From assembly GCF_016901225.1 (NCBI RefSeq), contig NZ_JAFEUL010000001.1, forward strand, positions 538,506 through 602,505: a DNA stretch of 64,000 nucleotides, read 5' to 3'. Below the pieces are notes generated by a model, which saw nothing but the letters and a program-made list of their open reading frames with translations, did not search any database and had not been told where the DNA came from. Made by a program: the position numbers and the translations under genes. Below, piece by piece: positions 45,657 to 56,451 of the stretch. How positions within the stretch are numbered: the first letter of the stretch is position 1; every line of letters starts with the position of its first letter. This DNA is from Actibacterium sp. 188UL27-1 (GTDB lineage: Bacteria > Pseudomonadota > Alphaproteobacteria > Rhodobacterales > Rhodobacteraceae).

Positions 45657-46691
45657 ATGTCCGAACCGGACCCGACCCTGCGCCCAACCCCACAAACAGG
45701 GGATGCGGACCGGGCCTTGCGTCCGACCGAGCTGTCAGAGTTCGTGGGTCAGGCGGAGGCCCGGGCCAACCTGGCCGTTTTCATCCAAAGCGCCCGCCAA
45801 CGGGGCGTCGCCATGGATCACACCTTATTCCACGGCCCCCCCGGACTTGGTAAAACCACGCTTGCGCAGATCATCGCGCGGGAATTGGGGGTCAATTTCC
45901 GGATGACCAGTGGCCCGGTCCTGGCCAAGGCGGGTGACCTTGCGGCGATCCTGACCAATCTGGAACCGCGGGACGTTCTGTTCATCGACGAGATCCATCG
46001 CCTGAATCCCGTTGTCGAAGAGGTGCTTTATCCCGCGATGGAAGATTTCGAGCTGGATCTGGTCATCGGGGAGGGGCCGGCTGCCCGAACCGTGCGGATC
46101 GAGTTGCAGCCGTTCACCCTTGTTGGGGCGACCACCCGGTTGGGTTTGTTGACAACGCCGCTGCGGGACCGGTTCGGTATTCCCACGCGGTTGCAATTTT
46201 ATGAAGTGGCCGAATTGCATCAGATCGTTCTGCGTGGTGCGAGATTGTTACAGATCGATTGTGACGACGATGGCGCGCTGGAGATTGCCCGTCGTGCACG
46301 TGGGACGCCGCGGATTGCCGGTCGATTGCTGCGTCGCGTGGTTGATTTTGCGCTGGTCGAAGGGGATGGGCGGATCACGCAGGCCCTGGCGGACTCGGCT
46401 TTGATCCGGCTTGGCGTAGACGCTCTGGGGTTGGACGGTGCTGACCGCCGTTACATGACGCTGATGGCCAACAGTTATGCGGGTGGGCCGGTCGGGGTTG
46501 AGACCTTGTCCGCCGCCTTGTCAGAAAGTCGCGATGCCTTGGAAGAAGTGATCGAGCCCTATCTTTTGCAAACCGGTCTTGTACAGCGCACGCCGCGGGG
46601 TCGCCAGCTGAGCCAATCTGCCTGGCAACATCTGGGTCTGCCGCCGCCGGAACGACCCGGTCAGGACAGCCTATTCGGCGTGACGGAGTAG
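45657..46691 (+). CDS. ruvB: Holliday junction branch migration ATPase RuvB
   Basis: The AAA+ motor of branch migration. 344 residues: Walker [16 protein letters not shown], Walker [13 protein letters not shown], sensor 1 in LVGATTRLG, arginine finger in LRDRFGIP, and the winged-helix end with [15 protein letters not shown]. The start at [10 protein letters not shown] is used; an in-frame start four codons earlier overlaps the ruvA end. Confidence 0.97.
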   Translation: MSEPDPTLRPTPQTGDADRALRPTELSEFVGQAEARANLAVFIQSARQRGVAMDHTLFHGPPGLGKTTLAQIIARELGVNFRMTSGPVLAKAGDLAAILTNLEPRDVLFIDEIHRLNPVVEEVLYPAMEDFELDLVIGEGPAARTVRIELQPFTLVGATTRLGLLTTPLRDRFGIPTRLQFYEVAELHQIVLRGARLLQIDCDDDGALEIARRARGTPRIAGRLLRRVVDFALVEGDGRITQALADSALIRLGVDALGLDGADRRYMTLMANSYAGGPVGVETLSAALSESRDALEEVIEPYLLQTGLVQRTPRGRQLSQSAWQHLGLPPPERPGQDSLFGVTE

Positions 46692-46696
46692 GCTAA

Positions 46697-47344
46697 GTGA
46701 CGTCTTTGACATCGATGGGGGCGACGCCCGAGAGTGTCGCACAGCTTTTCACACGGGCCGACGGGTCGTATCTATGTGCCCGGTGGGGGCGCCCTTTGGT
46801 GCCGGTCGTTTTTGGGGTTGATGAACCGACACTGGCAATCGTCAAGGGCGCGTGCGAGGCCATCGTTGCCTTGGCCGGTCACAAGATGGCGGAAACCGAT
46901 CCAGAAATCGGCGCGAACTTCATGCTCTTTTTCATCCGCGATTGGTCCGAGTTGCGGGATGTGCCTGGACTTGACCGCCTGATCCCGGATTTGAACGCTT
47001 TGCTGGACCGTTTGGAGGGCGCAGGCGCCAACCAATATCGCATCTTCCGATTTGACGCGGATGACGCGATCAAAGCCTGCTTTGCGTTCGTGGTGATGGA
47101 TGACGACATGTCATCGGTTCCGGCGGAAACCCTTGCACTCACGCAGATCGTTCAAGCTGTTTTGCTCTGGTCCGATGTCGCGTTCACTAATACGTCGCCG
47201 TTGGCCCGCGCCGGTGATACCACGATCTTGCGCCCCGACATCGCCGCGGTCATTCGCGCCGCGTACGATCCCGTTCTGCCCGGTGCTACAACCGATAGTG
47301 GCCATGCCTATCGCCTTGCGGCGCGCCTCACGCGGGGATCTTGA
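46697..47344 (+). CDS. conserved hypothetical protein after ruvB
   Basis: A 215-residue soluble protein with no signal peptide or known motif; the GTG start lies five bases after the ruvB stop, so it is probably co-transcribed with ruvCAB. Sequence is mixed alpha/beta (YLCARWGRPLVPVVFGVDE near the start, ALTQIVQAVLLWSDVAF later). It may belong to a Rhodobacteraceae family of unknown role. Confidence 0.75.
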   Translation: MTSLTSMGATPESVAQLFTRADGSYLCARWGRPLVPVVFGVDEPTLAIVKGACEAIVALAGHKMAETDPEIGANFMLFFIRDWSELRDVPGLDRLIPDLNALLDRLEGAGANQYRIFRFDADDAIKACFAFVVMDDDMSSVPAETLALTQIVQAVLLWSDVAFTNTSPLARAGDTTILRPDIAAVIRAAYDPVLPGATTDSGHAYRLAARLTRGS

Positions 47345-47387
47345 AGCCGTGGTGGGTGTGAACCGGCGGACTGCCTGCGTTGATGCC

Positions 47388-49007
47388 TTAACCGGTGTTC
47401 ACGAAGTCCCAGACCCTTGAGATGACGACAGACCCCTCGCCCACAGCAGAGGCCACGCGTTTGGTGGATCCCGCGCGCACGTCACCAACGGCGAATATAC
47501 CGGGATGAGAGGTTTCGTAGGTGGAGGTCCCGCCGCCCTCACGCCCGGTTTTCACAAAGCCACGCTCGTCCAGGTCCACCAGACCTGAAAGCCACGCGGT
47601 GTTGGGGGCCGCGCCGACCATGACAAAAACCGCGCGGCAGGGGATGGACCACTCTTCATCACGGACACTGTTGCGGATCGTCGCCGTGGCCAGTTGGTCC
47701 GTGCCATCAAGGCCGCATAACTCGCTTTGATAATGGACGGTGATGGCCGGGTCAGCCGCGATCCGGCTGGACAGGTAGTCTGACATTGAGGCGGCCAGCG
47801 ACGTGCCGCGCACCAGGATATGCACGTGTTTGGCTGAGCGGCTTAGGAACATCGCGGCCTGGCCGGCGGAGTTGCCGCCGCCGATCACCACGACCTCGCT
47901 CCCGCGGCAATACCGCGCCTCGATATCAGTGGCGGCGTAGTAGATGCCCGCGCCTTCGAAATCTTCCAGTCGGTGGAGCGGCAGGCGGCGATATTGGACG
48001 CCCGTGGCGACAATGATGGCCTTCGCCCCGATCTCGGTCCCGTCGTCAAGCTGAGCGCAGAAATGACCTGCGGGCAGCTTTTCAAGGGAGCGGACCCGGC
48101 GCGGCATGGCAAAACGGGTTCCGAACTTCATCGCCTGGATTTCGCCGCGCCAGACCAGGTCGGCGCCGGAAATACCGGTGGGAAAACCCATGTAGTTTTC
48201 GATCCTGCTGGAGGTTCCGGCTTGGCCACCGATGGTGATATCCTCGACCACCAGCGCCTTGAGCCCTTCGGCGCCTGCATAAACGGCGGCCGCAACACCG
48301 GCGGGGCCGCCACCGACGATCAGGACATCGACGATCTCATCGACGTCCAGGTCAAGGTCGAGGCCAAGCAGCTTGGCGACCTTGGCCGGGGTAGGGTCTT
48401 CGATCGCCTTCGCATCGCCAAAGACCACGGCGGGCCGGTCGAGGTGGATGGAACACTTTTCCGCTGCCTCTTCGGCCTCGTGTGACCCGATCTCCACCGA
48501 TTGGAACGGGATCTTGTTGCGGGCGGCAAAGGCGGCAATCCGGCGGATGTCGCGGCTTTGGTCGCTGCCGATCAGCTTGAGGGAGCTATCACTTTCTTCG
48601 ACCAGCCGACGGCGACGGGCAGCGAAGACAGAGATGACGATATCCGACATCTCCGGGATCTCCGACATCAGCCGCAGCATGGCGTCGCGGGCAACCTTGA
48701 TCCCTTTTGTGGGTTGAGCGGTGCGCATTGGCAGGGTCCAGGCGCCACCGTTCAGGAACGCGATCTCTCCCATGAACTGGGTCGGGCCGAGGGTAAAGGG
48801 AACGCTGCGTTCACCGGTGATGGGGTCAAAGATCTCGATCTCGCCCTCTTCGAGATAGAAAAACCAATCCATCTTGTCGCCGGCCTTTGCCATGACATGG
48901 CCTGCCTCGAACGCGACCTCTTCGCCGATCCTGCGCAGGGCATCTACATGGCTGTCAAAAAGCGGTGTGCGCTGCATCTGGCGCAGGTCGCCTGCAATAC
49001 TTTCCAT
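47388..49007 (-). CDS. cNMP-binding domain fused to a thioredoxin-reductase-like flavoprotein
   Basis: A 539-residue protein: an N-terminal cyclic-nucleotide-binding domain (about 15-135, FLNGGAWTLPMRTAQPTKG), a short thioredoxin-like segment (about 145-205), and a class II pyridine nucleotide-disulfide oxidoreductase domain with VLIVGGGPAGVAAAVYA, GGQAGTSSRIENYMGFP, VVVIGGGNSAGQAA and the closing GIFAVGDVRAGSTKRVA. In the usual reductase active site the CxxC is replaced by AATD (about residue 360), so disulfide chemistry there is unlikely. The electron acceptor is unknown. It is downstream of the TPR gene, same strand. Confidence 0.85.
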   Translation of the reverse strand: MESIAGDLRQMQRTPLFDSHVDALRRIGEEVAFEAGHVMAKAGDKMDWFFYLEEGEIEIFDPITGERSVPFTLGPTQFMGEIAFLNGGAWTLPMRTAQPTKGIKVARDAMLRLMSEIPEMSDIVISVFAARRRRLVEESDSSLKLIGSDQSRDIRRIAAFAARNKIPFQSVEIGSHEAEEAAEKCSIHLDRPAVVFGDAKAIEDPTPAKVAKLLGLDLDLDVDEIVDVLIVGGGPAGVAAAVYAGAEGLKALVVEDITIGGQAGTSSRIENYMGFPTGISGADLVWRGEIQAMKFGTRFAMPRRVRSLEKLPAGHFCAQLDDGTEIGAKAIIVATGVQYRRLPLHRLEDFEGAGIYYAATDIEARYCRGSEVVVIGGGNSAGQAAMFLSRSAKHVHILVRGTSLAASMSDYLSSRIAADPAITVHYQSELCGLDGTDQLATATIRNSVRDEEWSIPCRAVFVMVGAAPNTAWLSGLVDLDERGFVKTGREGGGTSTYETSHPGIFAVGDVRAGSTKRVASAVGEGSVVISRVWDFVNTG

Positions 49008-49081
49008 AGGGCCCCCGAGGCGTTTTCGTCATCCACGTCCTGCGACATAGCGCGGGTTTGTCTGGGTGGCACGACTTGATT

Positions 49082-50722
49082 TCAAGCGGGTTCTGACAGG
49101 GGTGTCCGGCAGAAGCAGGACGCCTGGATCGGGACGGTCGCGCGCGCCAGGGCACGGTCAAGTTGTTGCTTAATATGAGGGCGTTCCACGCGCTCATCGC
49201 GCCGGTTCAGGCATTCGTGTAGACCATGGAGGCTCCATACATTACCCGGATGCTGGCAGGCGCGGCTCAGGGTGGTGTCAAGGCCCAGATCGGCCCGGTA
49301 GACGGCTTCGGCCGCCACGTGGTCGCCGCTGTCCATCAGCAGCGCACCCAAAGCATGGCGCGTCGGCTGCATCCACCCCCAAGGTTCGTCATAGGCCAAC
49401 GTGTCATCCAGATGAACAGCCTGGCGAAGATGGGCGATGCCTGCCATGCGGTCTCCGGATTTATAGGCGATCTCCCCCAGCATCATGGATTGCGCAATGG
49501 CCAGGATGTCATGACAGGAATTGTTGAAAAGCATCCGGTCTTCGGGGATCGCCACGCGGGCCGACATGAAGGCATCCCGCTCAACCAGCGCCAGATCATG
49601 ACACCCAAGGTTGGCGGCTGCGACTGCACGGGCATAACGCATCATGGCGGTGGTAAAACTGTAGAGCTCTGCGTCACGGGGCAGGGTTTGATCCAGAATC
49701 TCGTCCCACATTCCAAAGCGGATCAGGACATGCTGGCGCATGGGAATAAAGGCCTCAAACCAGTTGGCCATGGGGCGCAGGATCTCTTCAGGAAGCAGGG
49801 CAATCATCTGGTCGGCGGCCCGCAAGGCAGGCTCTGGCTGTCCCAGAAACATCGCCCCGTAGATGATGAAATTGAGGTTATGGCCGACATACAGGCGATA
49901 GAAATCGGCCCGCCCGGTCGCGTCCATGTACCGTTGATCGGCAGCATAGGCGAGCTGATTGCGGGCGATGACATTCTGGTAATCGCCGCACAGCACATCG
50001 ATATGGGTGGCCATATGCAGCAAGTGGCCAGCATCCGGGACCAGCGTCGCAAGCCGGTCACCATGGGGCAGGGCGCATTCCGGTGTAGGCGACATTTCCA
50101 TCAGGTGGATGTAAAGGTGTAAAAGGCCGGGATGATCCCATGCGCCGGGCAGGGTATCGAATGCCGTTTCCAGCACATTGCGTGCCTCCAGCGTGTCAGC
50201 ACCCATGGCCGGTTCGCCGGTTTTCAGATCCCAGAGCTGCCATGGCGTTCGGTTCATCAGCGCTTCGGTAAACAAAGCACAGACATCCAGATGGTCGGGG
50301 TGCTTGCGATGTACATCGCGCATGGCGTTCGCATAGGCGTCGGCATAGGGCGCGAAATCATCAACCATGGGATCTTCGGGGAAGCGCTGTTGGAGGGCCG
50401 CAATCAGGTCGTGCTCCCACGCTTTCGCCTGCGCGGATCGGGCCTTGGCCAGGGCCGCCTTGGCGGTGGCGAGTGCCGCGGGTTTTTCTGCCTCGCCAAA
50501 GACGATCCACCCCTTGTTGTAATTCGGGCCAATGGCATAGGCGATGCCCCAATGGGCAAAGGCGCAGTCCGGGTCGGCGGCGAGTGCCCGTTCGAAACAG
50601 GTGATGGCCTCCTCATGGTGAAAACCATAGGTCCAGATCAGACCCCGATCGCACCAAAGTTGCGCCTGGTCGGATGTTGTCGAAACCGGACAGGTGGAAT
50701 TACCGAGGTTGAAGTATGTCAT
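49082..50722 (-). CDS. TPR-repeat protein (TTC38-like)
   Basis: A 546-residue soluble protein built of helical repeats resembling the tetratricopeptide protein 38 family. Seen: FHHEEAITCFERALAADPDCAFAHWGIAYAIGPNYN near the start (a TPR), HLYIHLMEMSPTPE, HMATHIDVLCGDY with conserved His residues, and more repeats to the end. No signal peptide. It is divergent from the MBL gene, and upstream of and on the same strand as the flavoprotein gene. Role unknown. Confidence 0.85.
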   Translation of the reverse strand: MTYFNLGNSTCPVSTTSDQAQLWCDRGLIWTYGFHHEEAITCFERALAADPDCAFAHWGIAYAIGPNYNKGWIVFGEAEKPAALATAKAALAKARSAQAKAWEHDLIAALQQRFPEDPMVDDFAPYADAYANAMRDVHRKHPDHLDVCALFTEALMNRTPWQLWDLKTGEPAMGADTLEARNVLETAFDTLPGAWDHPGLLHLYIHLMEMSPTPECALPHGDRLATLVPDAGHLLHMATHIDVLCGDYQNVIARNQLAYAADQRYMDATGRADFYRLYVGHNLNFIIYGAMFLGQPEPALRAADQMIALLPEEILRPMANWFEAFIPMRQHVLIRFGMWDEILDQTLPRDAELYSFTTAMMRYARAVAAANLGCHDLALVERDAFMSARVAIPEDRMLFNNSCHDILAIAQSMMLGEIAYKSGDRMAGIAHLRQAVHLDDTLAYDEPWGWMQPTRHALGALLMDSGDHVAAEAVYRADLGLDTTLSRACQHPGNVWSLHGLHECLNRRDERVERPHIKQQLDRALARATVPIQASCFCRTPLSEPA

Positions 50723-50790
50723 GCGGCCCCCCAGCTAAATTTCAGAGGCAGAGTGCGGGAGCGCTGTGTCCGGTGCAATAAGGTGTTGGT

Positions 50791-51549
50791 ATGATGTTTG
50801 ATACGACCGTCCCGTTGGCGGATTTGGGCCAGAGGGCCCGTGATTTGGTAGTACAACCCTTGGCTGAGGGGCTGTGGCGTGTTCATCTTGGTTTTGTAAA
50901 TGCCTATGCCATCGCGCTGGAGGATGGGATTGCGCTGGTCGATACCGGGCTGGTCATCCACGTGCCTTGGATTCTGCACAACATCCGGCCCCTGGGCCCG
51001 CTGCGGCACATCGTGTTAAGCCATGCCCATGTTGACCATGCAGGCGGCGCGCGACAGCTTTCCCAGTCGACCGGGGCAGAGGTTTGGGCAGGGCGCGCGG
51101 ATGCTGCGATGTTGGAGCAGGGGCGCTGTTTGCGCGGGCATGAACCCTCGCCCTCGGTCAAAGGGTACGCCTTCACTTATGCCTTTGCACGGGTCCACGG
51201 GCCACGGATGCGGGCCTTGCCACGGGTCCATCCCCTTGATCACGGGGACGCGTTGCCTTTTGCGCCTCAGGTAAAGGTCATTGGGTTGCCCGGCCATTGC
51301 CTGGGCCAGATCGGATTGCGCTGGACGACGCCTGATGGCCTGCGGGCGCTCTTCATCGGCGATGCGCTGGGTCGTTTCCTCGAATTTGGGCACCCGATCC
51401 TTTACGAAGACCGGGCTGCTGGCATCGAGACGATCCGCCAAGTCGCTGCCTACGCCGCCGAAGCTGATATGGTTTTGCCAGGCCATGGTCGCCCGGACCA
51501 GAATGCGGCAGAAAACATTGCCCGATTTTCAGACCGGTTGACCGCATAG
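50791..51549 (+). CDS. metallo-beta-lactamase fold hydrolase
   Basis: A 252-residue MBL-fold hydrolase of the glyoxalase II/lactonase type. The metal-binding HxHxDH is present as SHAHVDHAGG near residue 77, with later metal ligands in LPGHCLGQIG, FIGDALG and VLPGHGRPD. No signal peptide, so it is cytoplasmic. The substrate is not known. ATGs at 50791 and 50794 are both possible starts; AAGGTG lies before. Confidence 0.88.
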   Translation: MMFDTTVPLADLGQRARDLVVQPLAEGLWRVHLGFVNAYAIALEDGIALVDTGLVIHVPWILHNIRPLGPLRHIVLSHAHVDHAGGARQLSQSTGAEVWAGRADAAMLEQGRCLRGHEPSPSVKGYAFTYAFARVHGPRMRALPRVHPLDHGDALPFAPQVKVIGLPGHCLGQIGLRWTTPDGLRALFIGDALGRFLEFGHPILYEDRAAGIETIRQVAAYAAEADMVLPGHGRPDQNAAENIARFSDRLTA

Positions 51550-51728
51550 AGCGGAGTAATTTTTTTCCCTATCAAGCATTCCGGGTATCTTTTCCGGATG
51601 AGGAAAAATCCAAAAACTAGACTGGTCAAAACAAGTGCCCGGTGTTTGTTTCAAGTGCTTCTAATTTGCGCTTCAATCCAAAGTCATCAGCTTGGCTAAA
51701 TAACGGTATCAAAGGAGATGATAGGAAC

Positions 51729-52379
51729 TTGAAAGCGACGCTCAGCGCGCTGGTCTCAACGACGGGGGCAGCCGCAACGTTTTAACTTGAGGATCAATTC
51801 CTACAGGGCGGAACGCCTTGGAGTTTCGGGTACTATGACACTCACGGGGATCATACCTCGTTCACAACGTTAGGTATGGCCCTGGCAACCAGCAACGGCG
51901 TTGTTCATAGTTATGGAACCCTGAACGAACACAGCCGCATTGTTCAAAACACAAGTGGCCACGACGCGGTCGAGGGCACCAAGCCTTATGGTCAAAACCA
52001 TGTGGTGTTACATTCCTTCGAGACCTTGGAAGGAGTTGTGATACGCTGGACTGCCGACTGTGTAATCTTTGCAGATATCAACGGCTTTTTCTTTCCTTAA
52101 GATGGCAGCCCATCGGCCACCAACACGAATGTATCCGTTGCAAAGTTCGGGATTGGTCCGGACGACTGGATCGTTAACGGAGCCAATGACATTGAGAAAT
52201 TCAGCTTCTCATCGATCTCCTTGCAAGCCGATGACTATCTGGACTTCGTTGTGGGCGCCAACGGCGACCGGGGCAAACACTCCACGCGGCTTTCGGCCAC
52301 GATGGAGACCAGTGCCGTCAGCCTTGCCGCCCATTTTGGCGGGCTCGGTGGTCTGGCGATGCCACGCCGCAAAGGATGA
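51729..52379 (+). pseudogene. dead exported protein with decayed VPLPA-type tail
   Basis: A single frame of 217 codons reads as a secreted beta-sandwich protein, but is broken by stop codons after GAAATF (near 51783) and after NGFFFP (near 52098). The start codon has become TTG. Recognisable parts: a signal-peptide-like start, GTPWSFGYYDTHGDHTSF, TLEGVVIRWTADCVIF, ISLQADDYLDFVVGANGD, and a tail with GGLGGLAMPRRKG in the place of a VPLPA-sorting helix. No frameshift is needed, so the loss looks recent. Confidence 0.7.
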
Positions 52380-52420
52380 TCGCAATATCTGTTACAAGCC
52401 TGGCCGCTGTAGGCCGGGCT

Positions 52421-53713
52421 TTATGCGTCTTTCCAATGCATTTCTGCGCCGAGAGCTGTGAGGTTTTCGACGAAATGCGGATGGGCGCGGCGGATCGGGT
52501 CGGCATTCAGGATGCTTGAGGTGCCTTCGACCTGCATCGCGACCAGCAGCAGGCCAACGATGACCCGGATGATATAGGGGGCCTCGACCTCCGCTGGGCG
52601 GAGCGTGTTGTTGCCAAAGACCACCAGGCGGTGCGGATCGGACAAATGCGCGCGGACCCCGAATTTGGCGAGTTCCCCGCTCCAGGAAAGCGCACCTTCA
52701 TAGACCTTGTTCCAGAACATGACATCGCCGGTACAGCCCACGGCAACACCAATGGCCTGGGGCAGCAGATCCGCTGGGAAATAGGGCCAGGGGGCGGCCT
52801 CGATCTTGGGGATCATCTGCGCGGTCAGCGGCGGCGTCACCTCCCGTGTCCAGCCGGTCACCGTAACTTCGCCGCCGCCCAGTTCAAATTGCAAGCCGAG
52901 CTTGGCAAACTGATCAAGGATCAGGGGCATTTCCGATAGGATATCGGTTTCAACCGTCACACGCCCGCCGCTGACCCCACCAAGCGCCAGAAAGGTCGCA
53001 ACCTCGTGGTGATCGTCGGGGACGCGCTGGGTGGTGCCGTTGAGGCCGTCGGCGCCCGTCACGGACAAGCGTGATGTACCTATCCCATCAATCTGCGCAC
53101 CCATATCGGCCAGCATCTTGCAGACGGCCTGCACATGCGGCTCAGACGCCGCATTGGTCAGAACCGACGTTCCCTTGGCCGCGCTCGCAATCATCAAAAA
53201 CGTCTCGGTCGCGGTGACGGAGGCATATTCCGCCCAGATCGACGCCGCACAGGGCCGCGCGCTCATTTCCAGCGACATGGTGCGGCCGCCCGAAACCTGC
53301 GCGCCGAACGTTTCCAAGAACCGGATATGCGGGTCAATCTCTCGGATGCCCAAGGCGCAACCTTTGGCGTCAATGTCGAATGCCAGTCGGCCCAAACGTT
53401 TCAGCGCGGGGGCCAGCAACAGGACGGCAGATCGGATACCAAGCGGCAATTCCGGCAGATCACCGGTCGTGCACACGCCGCCATGGTCCAGATCCAGGGT
53501 TCCGGCGGCCGCATCATAGCGCACGTCAGATCCAAGCTGTTCGAAATACGCGACCAATTTGCGCACATCCGTAATCTCGGGGACATTCGTCAATCGCACT
53601 GGCTCGGTCGTGAGCAGGGACGCGCAGATCATTGGTAGGACCGCGTTCTTGTTGCCAGACGGGCGGATGCGCCCGTTCAACGGCTTTGCGCCGTTCAGGA
53701 TGAGGGTTGTCAT
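52421..53713 (-). CDS. murA: UDP-N-acetylglucosamine 1-carboxyvinyltransferase, divergent
   Basis: Adds enolpyruvate to UDP-GlcNAc, the first committed step of peptidoglycan synthesis and the target of fosfomycin. The 430-residue protein has the EPSP-synthase fold. SGNKNAVLP holds Lys22/Asn23 equivalents, and the catalytic Cys is present in AKGCALGIREID. The segments around the substrate Asp and later Arg residues (VPDDHHEVATFLAL, MFWNKVYEG) depart from the usual MurA text, so a paralogue is possible. The start MTTLILNG was chosen although the frame is open upstream. Divergent from mreB. Confidence 0.8.
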   Translation of the reverse strand: MTTLILNGAKPLNGRIRPSGNKNAVLPMICASLLTTEPVRLTNVPEITDVRKLVAYFEQLGSDVRYDAAAGTLDLDHGGVCTTGDLPELPLGIRSAVLLLAPALKRLGRLAFDIDAKGCALGIREIDPHIRFLETFGAQVSGGRTMSLEMSARPCAASIWAEYASVTATETFLMIASAAKGTSVLTNAASEPHVQAVCKMLADMGAQIDGIGTSRLSVTGADGLNGTTQRVPDDHHEVATFLALGGVSGGRVTVETDILSEMPLILDQFAKLGLQFELGGGEVTVTGWTREVTPPLTAQMIPKIEAAPWPYFPADLLPQAIGVAVGCTGDVMFWNKVYEGALSWSGELAKFGVRAHLSDPHRLVVFGNNTLRPAEVEAPYIIRVIVGLLLVAMQVEGTSSILNADPIRRAHPHFVENLTALGAEMHWKDA

Positions 53714-53880
53714 CGTTCTGCTCTGCCTTGTTTGCTGCCCGGCCTTTGTTTTGCGCGTTGCGCCAATCGGTGCAACAGATGTCCGACGACACCGGAACGC
53801 AACGGAAAGCGGCAAAGCTCTGCCATGTTGCCTATGCCTTAACCCTTTCAACCCCTCTGCACCATGCCTATAAACACTGA

Positions 53881-54978
<1,098 letters not shown>

Positions 54979-54998
54979 ACCGCTCTTCGGAGATCCGA

Positions 54999-55919
54999 TT
55001 GGCCAACGACACCCGTGCCCAGATCGACTATGCCAGCCCGATCCGCCGCATCCTTGTGGGGGTCATGGTGGTGTTCTGTCTGGGGCTTTTTCTGTTGTGG
55101 CGCATCGACAGCCCGCGGGTGGAGCGGTTTCGCGCAGCCCTGATCGATCAGGTCATGCCGAGCTTTGAATGGGCATCCATTCCGGTGCAGAAGGCGTCAG
55201 GTATGGTCGACGATTTTCGCAGCTATCAGAGGATCTGGGAGCAAAACAAGGAACTGCGCCGCGAATTGCAGCAGATGAAGGCCTGGAAAGAGGCTGCGAT
55301 CCAGTTGGAGCAGCAGAATGCCAAACTTCTGGCGCTGAACAACGTGCGGCTTGATCCAAAACTGACCTCGATTTCGGGTGTGGTGGTGGCCGATAGCGGC
55401 TCCCCGTTTCGGCAGTCGGTGCTGCTGAATATCGGGCGCAAAGACGGGATTATGGATGGTTGGGCCACGATGGATGGTCTGGGCGTTGTCGGGCGGATCA
55501 GCGGTGTGGGCGAGAATACCAGCCGGGTGTTGCTGCTGACCGACGCGGCCAGCCGCATTCCGATCACGATCCAGCCGTCGGGACAGCGCGCGATATTGGC
55601 CGGAGACAACACGACAGCCCCACATGTGGATTTCCTGGAAAACGCCGATCTGGTGCGACCCGGTGATCAGGTCGTCACGTCGGGCGATGGCGGGGTGTTT
55701 CCGTCTGGTCTGCTGGTTGGGCAGTTGACCCAAGGACGCGACCGGCGGCTGCGGGTCCGGCTCAGCGCTGACTATGAGCGGTTGGAATTTCTGCGGGTCA
55801 TGCGCAGTCACGAGGCCGAGGTCATCAACGATGCCGGCGGGTTGATCGTGCCACCGCAACCTGTGCCCACGGCGGAAGCGCCCGCCACACCCGCACCGCA
55901 GGAGGCCGATGATGGTTGA
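54999..55919 (+). CDS. mreC: rod shape-determining protein MreC
   Basis: A periplasmic partner that links MreB to PBP2. 306 residues: one membrane helix (about 18-37), a coiled coil (about 65-105, KELRRELQQMKAWKEAAIQLEQQNAKLLALNN), beta-domains to about residue 270, and a Pro/Ala-rich end. The TTG start at 54999 follows GGAG; no ATG is nearby. 20 bases after mreB, and its end overlaps mreD. Confidence 0.93.
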   Translation: MANDTRAQIDYASPIRRILVGVMVVFCLGLFLLWRIDSPRVERFRAALIDQVMPSFEWASIPVQKASGMVDDFRSYQRIWEQNKELRRELQQMKAWKEAAIQLEQQNAKLLALNNVRLDPKLTSISGVVVADSGSPFRQSVLLNIGRKDGIMDGWATMDGLGVVGRISGVGENTSRVLLLTDAASRIPITIQPSGQRAILAGDNTTAPHVDFLENADLVRPGDQVVTSGDGGVFPSGLLVGQLTQGRDRRLRVRLSADYERLEFLRVMRSHEAEVINDAGGLIVPPQPVPTAEAPATPAPQEADDG

Positions 55920-56451
55920 TCCGGTCGCCGCACGTCTGTGGTCCTATCGGGGAGTGTTCGTGGCGCTGATCGCAGTGCTCGCCTTTGTCCGCATCCTGCC
56001 CTTGAATACGGTGCCCGGCGGTTGGCCAGGACCGGATCTGATGTTGGCGCTGACCTTTGCCTGGATCCTGCGCCGCCCCTCATACGTGCCCGCGCCGTTG
56101 ATAGTCGGCGTTTTTCTGTTCTGCGATCTTCTGTTTCAGCGTCCGCCGGGTCTATGGACTTTACTGGTTCTTGTGGGAACTGAATTCCTACGCGCACGTC
56201 AGGCTTTCAGCCGAGAGATCCCGTTGCTTCTGGAATGGGCCATGGTCTCGGCCGTGCTGGCTGTCATGATCGTGGCCGACCAATTGATTTTGTCCTTGTT
56301 CCTGTTGAACGCGCCCGCGGTTGGTCCGCAAGGCATCCAGGTCCTGTTTACGATTGCGGTTTATCCTTTGGTGGTTGCGTTTACTTCTTTCGTCTTGGGC
56401 ATACGGAAAGCCTCCCCCGAAGAGGTGTCTGCCCTGGGAGCCCGACTATGA
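55912..56451 (+). CDS. mreD: rod shape-determining protein MreD
   Basis: A membrane protein of about 179 residues with five or six helices, part of the elongasome. WPGPDLMLALTFAWILRRPSYVPAPLIVGVFLFCDLLF is typical MreD. ATGs at 55909 and 55912 are both possible; both overlap mreC. The stop overlaps mrdA (ATGA). Confidence 0.9.
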   Translation: MVDPVAARLWSYRGVFVALIAVLAFVRILPLNTVPGGWPGPDLMLALTFAWILRRPSYVPAPLIVGVFLFCDLLFQRPPGLWTLLVLVGTEFLRARQAFSREIPLLLEWAMVSAVLAVMIVADQLILSLFLLNAPAVGPQGIQVLFTIAVYPLVVAFTSFVLGIRKASPEEVSALGARL

